DNA of 5,492 bases from JBJXGC01 sp046154545 (GTDB lineage: Bacteria; Chloroflexota; Dehalococcoidia; Tepidiformales; Tepidiformaceae). The notes under the pieces are model-generated. The model saw only the letters and a program-made list of their open reading frames with translations. It was not told the origin of the DNA and ran no database searches. The position numbers were made by a program, and so were the translations under genes. Shown piece after piece: positions 1 to 5,492 of the stretch. The stretch lies in NCBI GenBank assembly GCA_046154545.1, contig JBJXGC010000272.1:1-5492 (forward strand), written 5' to 3'. Numbering within the stretch: position 1 is the first letter of the stretch; each line of letters opens with the position of its first letter.

Positions 1-221
1 TCCGGGCCGAGTCCGGCGCCCTCGTGCGCAAGCTCGCGGACTCCGCCCCGCTCGCCCTCACCGCCATGAAGGTCCACTACAACTACGCCGAACGCGCCGG
101 CTACCAGGACTACATCGACTTCGAGACGAAGGACCACCACCGCATCATGCAGAGCGAGGACACAAGCGAAGCCTTCCGCGCCTTCATCGAAAAGCGGACG
201 GCGACCTACAAGGGGAGGTAG
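1..221 (+). CDS. Enoyl-CoA hydratase/isomerase (crotonase family), C-terminal fragment
   Basis: Only the last 72 or so residues are present; the reading frame enters from the left edge (first full codon at base 3) and ends at TAG 219-221. The visible part matches the C-terminal helices of crotonases: a segment reading LADSAPLALTAMK, like the family pattern of a small-residue/Pro/Leu helix followed by Lys, then an acidic helix, then SEDTSEAFRAFIEKR and a terminal YKGR. This corresponds to the usual 'S-E-D-x-x-E-x-x-x-A-F-x-E-K-R' ending of enoyl-CoA hydratases. Such enzymes hydrate or isomerise acyl-CoA double bonds in the cytoplasm, in fatty-acid or aromatic-acid breakdown. The oxyanion-hole and catalytic Glu regions are outside the window, so the exact reaction cannot be assigned. 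The full protein is normally about 255-270 residues. A GTG at 24 is only an internal codon, not the start. The next gene begins 99 bases downstream on the same strand. Confidence 0.8.
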   Translation, partial: RAESGALVRKLADSAPLALTAMKVHYNYAERAGYQDYIDFETKDHHRIMQSEDTSEAFRAFIEKRTATYKGR

Positions 222-320
222 GAGCCGAGGGCCGAGAGTCGCCGGCCGGAGATGGCATCATCGCCGGCTCCCCGGGGCGGCCGTCAGGCGTATATCCGGC
301 ACTGATGTAGGGTAGCGCGA
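222..320. other. Intergenic gap upstream of the CNB-patatin gene
   Basis: These 99 bases hold no gene. A 7-bp inverted repeat (GGAGCCG at 221-227, CGGCTCC at 265-271) has a long 37-base loop and no T-tract, so it is not a convincing terminator. Short GC palindromes (CCGGCCGG at 242-249, CCCCGGGG at 270-277) are expected at this base composition. The most AT-rich part, around 290-313, includes TATATC (291-296) and TAGGGT (308-313), which could serve as a weak -10, but neither has a recognisable -35. A promoter here is plausible from the gap alone; the sequence does not prove it. Confidence 0.35.
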
Positions 321-2078
321 ATGGCGGTCTCCCCCGGCTCGTTTCTTCACCCTGGACTCAAGGTGCTGACCGGCCGGCTGGGCGAGGCGGTCTGGGACCG
401 TTCCTCGGTTCGCCGGTTTGCAGCGGGCGAAGTGGTCGTCGCCGAAGGCCTGCCTGTGCGCGACCTCATGGTTGTCCAGGACGGGCGTCTGTCGGCCACC
501 GTAGACGGCGCGCCGGGACGTGTCATCGAACTGGCAACGTACGGCCCAGGCGATGTGTTCGGGGAGATGTCCTTCCTCGCCGGCGCTCCCGCCTCAGCCA
601 CGGTCCGGGCGACGGCGGCCGGGAGCCTCCTTGAGATACCCCACGCCGTCCTCGCTGAAGCGATGGTCACCACGCCAGCGATCGCTGCCGAACTCGGCCA
701 GTTGGTCGCGGGCCGCCTCGCCCAGAACAACCGGAAGCTGGGCCGGCAGCCCCACGGGCGCGTGGCCTGGCTGCGCTGCGGGCCTGGCCTTGCCGCGATC
801 GCCGGGGTGGCCCTGGCGCGTTCTTGCGCGTTCCACCTCTCGCGCCCCGTCGCCGTGCTCGCGGCTGCTGAGAGCATCCCCTCCGAGACGCCGCAGTCGG
901 CGACCACGAGCCCGTCTCTCTTCTGGGTGCCCCTCGCGCCCGGGTGCGACGCGGCCGGCCTCGCCCAGGACCTCGCCGCCAGGTATGAGCTTGTGCTTGT
1001 GTTCGCACCGCCGCCGGGCGGGGCCGAGGCGGTCGCCCTCGACATCGTCGAGGGCCATGAGCCGCGGCACGTCAGCGCGCCCCACGTGGCCCTGGTGCGT
1101 GTGGCGGGCGCCACCGCGGCTGAACTGGCCGCCGTCGGCAGCGCGAAGGGGGTCACCATCGTTGGCACGATCCCCAGGGACCAGCTCGCGGCCGCCGATC
1201 TCTCGGCCCCGCTCACCCGGGAAGCCTCGCTGGACGAACCGTGGCGGTCCATCGGGCGGGTCGCCCGCTGGGTTACCGGGCAACAGGTGGGATTGGCTCT
1301 CGGCGCGGGCGCTGCCAAGGGCTTCGCCCACATTGGTGTGCTGGCCGCGCTCGAACAACGGCGCGTGCCCATCGACTACGTGGCCGGTTCGAGCGTCGGC
1401 TCGGCCGTTGCCGCGGGCGTCGCCCTGGGGCGCACCCCCGCGTTCATCCGGCGGGAATTAGATGAGAGTTTCCGGCGCGCTTCGCGCCCGCGGCTGCCCT
1501 ACTCAGCCTTGCTCAGCAACAAGGCCTTTCATCGTTACCTGCTCGAGATGACGGAGGAAGCGACGTTCGACGCCGCCAGCATTCCCCTCGCCATCGTTGC
1601 CGTCGATGCGGACTCACGCGAGGAAGTGGTGATCAGGGATGGCCGAATCGCCGACGCGATCATCGCCAGCTGCGCCATCCCCGGCGTCTATCCGCCCGTC
1701 CATCTCGCTGGGCGGCGGCTGGTTGATGGCGGATTGCTGAATCCGGTGCCCATTTCGACGGCCAGTGGACTGGGGGCGGACACCGTCCTCGGCGTGCGGC
1801 TCACCGGCTCGCCCCGGCAACGCCGGCGGCGCTCGGGCCGGCTAAACCCATTCGGCGCTCCTCCCATCGTCGATAACGTGCTCGAAGCAATCGAAATCAT
1901 GATGAACAAGATCTCGGCCGATGGCGCGACCCACGCCGATGTCCTCATCCAGCCGTTCTTCGATGTGCCCAGTGGCATCAAGGATTACCGCGACTCGGAC
2001 CGGTTCGTGGAAGCCGGGCACGCCGCCGTGGCCGCGGCGGACGCCCGGCTGAAGGAGCAGCTCCCATGGATCCAGTGA
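321..2078 (+). CDS. NTE-type patatin-like phospholipase with N-terminal cyclic-nucleotide-binding domain
   Basis: This is a predicted cytosolic or membrane-peripheral serine lipid hydrolase of 585 residues. Residues ~25-130 form a CNB (CAP/Crp-type) domain with the cassette FGEMSFLAG at 80-88; the Arg usually found after the Pro is Ala91, so cAMP binding is doubtful. Residues ~140-310 resemble the poorly conserved linker of neuropathy target esterase proteins. It runs into RVARWVTGQQVGLALG, the familiar junction before the patatin domain. Patatin motifs are complete: glycine-rich oxyanion loop GAGAAKG (328-334), nucleophile elbow GSSVG (356-360, Ser358) and DGG (469-471, Asp469). Together these give the Ser-Asp dyad. 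The CNB-plus-patatin layout and length resemble mycobacterial Rv2565 (from memory). The family hydrolyses phospholipids or lysophospholipids; the substrate here is unknown. No signal peptide or membrane helix is evident. ATG 321 is the first start after an in-frame TGA at 303, with a weak AGGGTAG at 309-315. The 3' end overlaps the exporter gene by 13 bases, suggesting co-translation. Confidence 0.9.
   Translation: MAVSPGSFLHPGLKVLTGRLGEAVWDRSSVRRFAAGEVVVAEGLPVRDLMVVQDGRLSATVDGAPGRVIELATYGPGDVFGEMSFLAGAPASATVRATAAGSLLEIPHAVLAEAMVTTPAIAAELGQLVAGRLAQNNRKLGRQPHGRVAWLRCGPGLAAIAGVALARSCAFHLSRPVAVLAAAESIPSETPQSATTSPSLFWVPLAPGCDAAGLAQDLAARYELVLVFAPPPGGAEAVALDIVEGHEPRHVSAPHVALVRVAGATAAELAAVGSAKGVTIVGTIPRDQLAAADLSAPLTREASLDEPWRSIGRVARWVTGQQVGLALGAGAAKGFAHIGVLAALEQRRVPIDYVAGSSVGSAVAAGVALGRTPAFIRRELDESFRRASRPRLPYSALLSNKAFHRYLLEMTEEATFDAASIPLAIVAVDADSREEVVIRDGRIADAIIASCAIPGVYPPVHLAGRRLVDGGLLNPVPISTASGLGADTVLGVRLTGSPRQRRRRSGRLNPFGAPPIVDNVLEAIEIMMNKISADGATHADVLIQPFFDVPSGIKDYRDSDRFVEAGHAAVAAADARLKEQLPWIQ
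2052..2057 (+). promoter_or_regulatory. Ribosome-binding site of the exporter gene, inside the patatin gene
   Basis: AAGGAG lies 8 bases before ATG 2066, close to the ideal Shine-Dalgarno sequence and spacing, and sits within the last codons of the patatin gene. It fixes the exporter start upstream of the patatin stop (TGA 2076-2078), giving a 13-base overlap. This supports translational coupling of the two genes. Confidence 0.8.
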
Positions 2079-4528
2079 TCGCCGCCCTTAGCCACGCCCC
2101 GCTGTTCTCCGCGCTCACCCCGGGCGAGATCGCTGCCCTCGCCGCCGTCGTACGGTCCCAGGCCTTTGCGCCGGGAGCGGTGGTCGTCGAAGAGGGCGGC
2201 CCTGGCGATGCGATGTTCATCATCGCCTCGGGTGGGGTGCGCGTGAGCCCGAACTCCGCCTCGTCCGCCGTCCTGGCCATGCTCGGACCCGGCGAGTTCT
2301 TCGGCGAGGTCGCTCTCCTCGATGGGGGGCCGCGCTCGGCGGCTGTCGTTGCTGACCGGCAAACGACGCTGCTGGTGCTCGGCCGCGAGCAGGTGGTCCG
2401 CCTCGCGGCCAGCCACCCACTTATCGATGAGCGTCTGCGTGCTGCCGTCCGCGAGCGAGCCGCCCGCGGAGCCACGGCGGCCGACAGCGCAACCGTTGTC
2501 GGCACCCTCTCCTCCACCGCCACGGCTACCGTCGGCCGCACAGCCCCGGCTACCTTCATCCTAGACGACCCGTCGCTGGCGGCGGTCCATGTCGAACTCG
2601 AACCATCGGCCACCGGTTGGGTGGTGCTCGACCATTCGGGCGGCCAGACCTTCATCAACGGCCGGCCGGTCCGCCGCTCCCCCCTCGGCGAGGGTGACGA
2701 GCTTCGGATCGGCCGGGTCCGCCTCTTCCTCGACCGTGGGCTCCTCAAACGTTTCGACGGTCCCGCCGGCGTGCGGGTGGAATCGACCGGCGTGACCATC
2801 AGACATGGCCGCCGCACGACGCTGGAGGATGTGCCGGTCGCGATCGCCCCGGGAGAGCTGGTGGCCATCGTCGGGCCCTCCGGGGCGGGGAAGACCACCC
2901 TCCTCCGGGTGCTCCTCGGGATGGACACCCCTGCCTCGGGAGAGGTCACCTATGACGGCCTCGCCCTGATGGGACACCGCGACGCCTTCCGGCCCATTCT
3001 CGGGTACGTCCCCCAGGATGACATCGTCCACCCGGACCTGACCGTCGGTGAGTCACTCTCCTATGCTGCCCGGCTTCGCCTCCCTTCCGATACGCCGGTT
3101 GCGGAACGGGCGGCCCGAATCGACCGCGTCCTCGAACAGCTCGGCCTCGCGTCCGAGAGCGACAGCCTTGTCCGGAACCTCAGCGGTGGCCAGCGAAAGC
3201 GGGCGAGCATCGCCATCGAACTCCTTACCGGGCCCCGCCTGCTCTTCATGGACGAGCCAACGTCCGGCCTCGACCCGGCCCGTGACGAACGCATGATGGA
3301 ACTCTTCCGGGCCCTCGCCGACCAGGGACGCACGGTGGTTCTCACCACCCACGCCACCCGGAACATCCACAGGTGTGACCGCTTGATCGTGCTGAGCGAG
3401 GGCCGTCTGGCCTTCAGCGGCAGCCCGGCCGAAGCGCTGACCTACTTCGGCGTTGAGGACTTCGCCCAGATCTATGCACAGCTCGAGGCGGTCGACGCGT
3501 CCCAGCTTTCTGAGCGGCTTCTCGCCAGCGCCGCCTACCGCCATGGCGTCGAGGAGCGGTTGCTCGCCAGCCCAGCGGCGGGCGTCCCTGCCGCCCGGCG
3601 CCGCTGGGCCCCCGGGACCGGCCACCTGCTCCGACAGCTCCTGCCCCTCGCCCTCCGCACTTTTCGGCTTGCGAGGCGCGACCGCCTGAACATGGCGCTT
3701 CGCCTGGGAGGGCCGCCGTTCCTTGGCCTCGCCCTGGCGATCACCTTCGACCGTTCGATCTTCGAGTACGAGGCCGGTGACGGCGGCAATGCGCTCAGTG
3801 CCGTCACGCTGCTCTACCTGATATCGGCGGTAACCCTCTTCCTCGGCGCATTTACCGCGGCCAACGCGATTACCGCCGAAGCCGCCATCTTTCGGCGCGA
3901 GCGGCTGGTCGATCTTTCACCTACCGCCTACGTGCTCGGCAAGGCAGCCGTCCTCGGCGCGTTCTCCGTGATCCAGAGCGTCCTCATGGTCGGCACGGTC
4001 GCCCTCTTCATCGACCTGCCCCACGAATTGCCCGGGCCCGAATGGCGAGTCCTCCTCGAACTCCTCGCCGCGACCACCCTCGTCTCGCTCGCCGGGATGG
4101 GACTTGGGCTCTTCGTGTCCTCGCTCAGCCCGAACGCCGATCGGGCGGCGATGCTCGTGGTCATCCTCCTCATCCCCCAGCTCATCTTCGCAGGAGCGAC
4201 CGTTCCCCGGCGGGACATGAGCCCCGGCGGGCGCGTGATTTCGAACCTGACCGTGACCAAGTGGTCGCTCGAGCTGATGGCGGGCATCACCAACCTGCGT
4301 GACCGGGAGGCGCACCAGGCCTTCGCCCCAATCGTCCCCTTCCCCGACACGCCGGAGATGCTCATGCCGATCCCCGAAGACAAACGGCCGTTCGCAGCAG
4401 CTTTCCGCCAGCCCCTGCCGCCGAAGTGGGCAGTGCTCGGCGGGTTCGCCGTCGTATTCCTCTTCGCGACGCTCGTCGTTCAGTCGCTCAAGGGCCGTGA
4501 CCGCGGGCGCTGGTGGCGCCGCGGCTGA
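2066..4528 (+). CDS. CNB-FHA-ABC ATPase-permease fusion, ABCG/Rv1747-like exporter
   Basis: This 820-residue half-transporter carries two N-terminal sensor domains. CNB domain: ~1-125, with the cassette FFGEVALLDGGPRSAAV at 78-94 retaining Arg90. FHA domain: ~150-225, with VGR at 156-158, His175 and ING at 197-199, but Ala172 and Gly193 where phosphothreonine-contacting Ser and Asn are usual. ABC ATPase: ~240-465, with Walker A GPSGAGKTT (270-278, Lys276), Q-loop Gln317, signature LSGGQRKR (372-379), Walker B LLFMD (392-396), catalytic Glu397, D-loop SGLD (400-403) and switch His429. All ATPase motifs are intact. The nucleotide domain preceding the membrane domain is the ABCG order. About six helices are visible near 545-562, 577-598, 629-649, 666-687, 695-712 and 788-806, with a ~75-residue loop before the last, as in ABCG proteins. 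A half-transporter should dimerise. Mycobacterial Rv1747 (FHA-ABC-permease) is the nearest architecture I know and is linked to phosphatidylinositol mannoside export; the substrate here is unknown. The overlap with the patatin gene points to a shared function. Confidence 0.9.
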   Translation: MDPVIAALSHAPLFSALTPGEIAALAAVVRSQAFAPGAVVVEEGGPGDAMFIIASGGVRVSPNSASSAVLAMLGPGEFFGEVALLDGGPRSAAVVADRQTTLLVLGREQVVRLAASHPLIDERLRAAVRERAARGATAADSATVVGTLSSTATATVGRTAPATFILDDPSLAAVHVELEPSATGWVVLDHSGGQTFINGRPVRRSPLGEGDELRIGRVRLFLDRGLLKRFDGPAGVRVESTGVTIRHGRRTTLEDVPVAIAPGELVAIVGPSGAGKTTLLRVLLGMDTPASGEVTYDGLALMGHRDAFRPILGYVPQDDIVHPDLTVGESLSYAARLRLPSDTPVAERAARIDRVLEQLGLASESDSLVRNLSGGQRKRASIAIELLTGPRLLFMDEPTSGLDPARDERMMELFRALADQGRTVVLTTHATRNIHRCDRLIVLSEGRLAFSGSPAEALTYFGVEDFAQIYAQLEAVDASQLSERLLASAAYRHGVEERLLASPAAGVPAARRRWAPGTGHLLRQLLPLALRTFRLARRDRLNMALRLGGPPFLGLALAITFDRSIFEYEAGDGGNALSAVTLLYLISAVTLFLGAFTAANAITAEAAIFRRERLVDLSPTAYVLGKAAVLGAFSVIQSVLMVGTVALFIDLPHELPGPEWRVLLELLAATTLVSLAGMGLGLFVSSLSPNADRAAMLVVILLIPQLIFAGATVPRRDMSPGGRVISNLTVTKWSLELMAGITNLRDREAHQAFAPIVPFPDTPEMLMPIPEDKRPFAAAFRQPLPPKWAVLGGFAVVFLFATLVVQSLKGRDRGRWWRRG

Positions 4529-4574
4529 CCCTCCGGCGTCCTGCTTATGGCCGATAGCCCCCCACTCCCGCCTG

Positions 4575-4610
4575 TGCTTTAATTCGCGGCACGCAAACAA
4601 CTTCGGAGGT
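4575..4610 (+). promoter_or_regulatory. Candidate extended -10 promoter and ribosome-binding site of the flavin oxidoreductase gene
   Basis: In an otherwise GC-rich 90-bp gap, TGCTTTAAT at 4575-4583 matches the TGn-extended -10 pattern (hexamer TTTAAT). No good -35 is seen 16-18 bases upstream, which is tolerable for an extended -10 but leaves the call uncertain. Transcription would begin around 4589-4592, giving a leader of about 30 bases. CGGAGGT at 4604-4610 is a strong Shine-Dalgarno sequence ending 8 bases before ATG 4619 and fixes that start. No convincing terminator for the exporter gene is visible between 4529 and 4574: a 5-bp stem (4517-4521 with 4534-4538) begins inside the gene and has no T-run. 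Confidence 0.4.
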
Positions 4611-4618
4611 CCGCACTC

Positions 4619-5492
4619 ATGAAGGTCGGCATTACCCTTTTCGCCCAGAACTACACCGACTGGGACCGCTACCAGTCCGGCGCCTTCGACCGCCAGCCCA
4701 TGATCCACGACTCCCAGGCCTACGAAGAGGAGCTGGCCCTCGGCGACCTCTGCGAGCCCCTCGGCTACGACTCGCTCTGGACCGTCGAGCACCACTTCAC
4801 CCCGTACACGATGGTGCCGGACCCCCTCCAGATGCTCACCTACTTCGCCGGCCGCACGACGAAGATCGACTTCGGCACGATGGTCGTCGTCCTCCCCTGG
4901 CACGACCCTGTCCAGACCGCCGAGAAGGTGACGATGCTCGACAACATGCTGCGCGGCCGCAAGCTCACGCTCGGCTTCGGGCGGGGCGCCGGGCGTGTCG
5001 AGTTCGATAGCCTCCGCATCCCCATGGGAGAGTCACGGGAGCGCTTCCTCGAAGCCCTGGCCGTCGTCCGCGCGGCGCTCACCAACGAGCGCTTCAGCTT
5101 CGAAGGGAAGCATTACCAGATCCCGGAGACGAGCATCCGGCCCCAGCCCCGCTCCACCGACCTGACCGACCGCATGTACTGCGCCTGGGGCACCCCCTCC
5201 TCGATGCCGATGGCCGCGGGCTCGGGCCTCGGCGCCCTCTTCATCCCCCAGAAGAGCTGGGCCGAGTACGCCGAGGACATGAAGGGCTTCAACGAAGTCC
5301 GCCGGGAGAACGGCTGGGAGCCGATGAAGCCGATCGTCGCGGTCTGGATCTACTGCCACGAAAACGAGGGCGAGGCCTGGGAAGGCGCGCTCGAATACAT
5401 GGGCAACTACTCCGACAGCGCCCGCCGCCACTACGAGTTCGACGACCCCGAGCACTTCAAGGTCACGAAGGGCTACGAGCACTACGCCCAGA
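4619..5492 (+). CDS. Luciferase-like (LLM class) flavin-dependent oxidoreductase, N-terminal part
   Basis: The frame is open from ATG 4619 to the right edge (291 full codons, no stop); family members are usually 340-400 residues, so the C-terminus is missing. The protein begins MKVGITLF, the first beta strand of the luciferase TIM barrel. It then shows GYDSLWTVEHHF at 49-60 (the family W-x-x-E-H-H-F motif), LPWHDPVQTAEKVTMLD at 92-108, GFGRGAG at 119-125 (flavin-phosphate region) and MGESRERFLEAL at 136-147. These features place it among bacterial luciferase-like monooxygenases that use reduced FMN or, in some actinobacteria and Chloroflexota, F420. The cofactor and substrate cannot be told from sequence alone. 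It should be a soluble cytoplasmic enzyme. A strong ribosome-binding site (4604-4610) supports the start. Codon third positions are almost uniformly C or G, more strictly than in the two genes upstream. The 90-bp gap with a candidate promoter suggests its own transcription unit. Confidence 0.9.
   Translation, partial: MKVGITLFAQNYTDWDRYQSGAFDRQPMIHDSQAYEEELALGDLCEPLGYDSLWTVEHHFTPYTMVPDPLQMLTYFAGRTTKIDFGTMVVVLPWHDPVQTAEKVTMLDNMLRGRKLTLGFGRGAGRVEFDSLRIPMGESRERFLEALAVVRAALTNERFSFEGKHYQIPETSIRPQPRSTDLTDRMYCAWGTPSSMPMAAGSGLGALFIPQKSWAEYAEDMKGFNEVRRENGWEPMKPIVAVWIYCHENEGEAWEGALEYMGNYSDSARRHYEFDDPEHFKVTKGYEHYAQ

Noticed and set aside
221..271. 7-bp inverted repeat after the crotonase stop as a terminator
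   Set aside because: The loop is 37 bases and no T-tract follows; GC-rich 7-mers recur often by chance at this composition.
1305..1322. Ala-containing oxyanion loop GAGAAKG as an inactivating change from GGGGxRG
   Set aside because: Ala at these positions is common in RssA-type bacterial patatins, and the Ser358-Asp469 dyad is intact, so activity is expected.
520..1461. Plus-strand alternative frame (313 codons) within the patatin gene
   Set aside because: The translation is dominated by Arg, Pro and Ser, with no motif; the overlapping frame has the CNB cassette and all patatin catalytic motifs.
1978..2949. Long minus-strand open frame (323 codons) opposite the patatin/exporter junction
   Set aside because: Its translation is Arg/Ser/Pro/Thr-rich low-complexity sequence with no recognisable motif, and it is antisense to two genes with complete domain motifs. 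High GC with C/G third positions routinely opens antisense frames.
3917..4903. Long minus-strand open frame (328 codons) spanning the exporter end, the gap and the flavin oxidoreductase start
   Set aside because: It is rich in Glu, Gly, His and Arg, as expected of an antisense shadow of a GC-rich gene, and runs across two unrelated plus-strand genes. No domain is recognisable.
5033..5482. Minus-strand open frame (149 codons) opposite the flavin oxidoreductase
   Set aside because: It is hydrophobic-looking (Val/Ala/Leu-rich), but this follows from reading GAC/GCC/CTC-rich codons in reverse; the plus strand has clear luciferase-family motifs.
1..5492. CRISPR arrays, insertion sequences, tRNA or rRNA genes, attachment sites
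   Set aside because: No spaced direct repeats, transposase motifs, terminal inverted repeats or structural RNA signatures were seen; nearly all of the window is coding.

Overview
The window is GC-rich (roughly two thirds G+C by eye), gene-dense, and all four supported genes lie on the plus strand. The gene types fit a high-GC bacterium such as an actinobacterium or a Chloroflexota (Dehalococcoidia/Tepidiforma-like) lineage: a crotonase, a luciferase-like flavin monooxygenase, an NTE-type patatin with a cyclic-nucleotide-binding (CNB) domain, and an FHA-tagged ABCG-like exporter. This placement is a low-confidence inference, because no rRNA, tRNA or lineage marker is present.

Layout: (1) 1-221, the C-terminal end of an enoyl-CoA hydratase/isomerase, cut by the window edge. 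(2) 222-320, a 99-bp gap with no gene and no clear terminator. (3) 321-2078, a 585-residue soluble protein with an N-terminal CNB domain, an NTE-like linker and a C-terminal patatin phospholipase domain with an intact Ser-Asp dyad. (4) 2066-4528, an 820-residue fusion in the order CNB, FHA, ABC ATPase, six-helix membrane domain. Its start overlaps the end of the patatin gene by 13 bases, and a good ribosome-binding site lies inside that gene. (5) 4529-4618, a 90-bp gap with a candidate extended -10 promoter and a strong ribosome-binding site. (6) 4619-window end, the first 291 residues of a luciferase-like flavin-dependent oxidoreductase, cut by the right edge.

The central pair is the point of interest. 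A predicted lipid hydrolase and a predicted ABCG/Rv1747-like exporter are translationally coupled, and each carries its own N-terminal CNB-fold sensor. The simplest reading is a signal-gated lipid remodelling and export module: the patatin trims or releases an acyl lipid at the inner face of the membrane and the exporter moves a lipid or amphiphile outward. The two sensors differ. The exporter CNB keeps the phosphate-contacting Arg, the patatin CNB has Ala there, and the FHA domain lacks two of its usual phosphothreonine-contact residues. The ligands and substrates are therefore open. The flanking crotonase and flavin oxidoreductase look like ordinary metabolic genes with no evident link to the pair.
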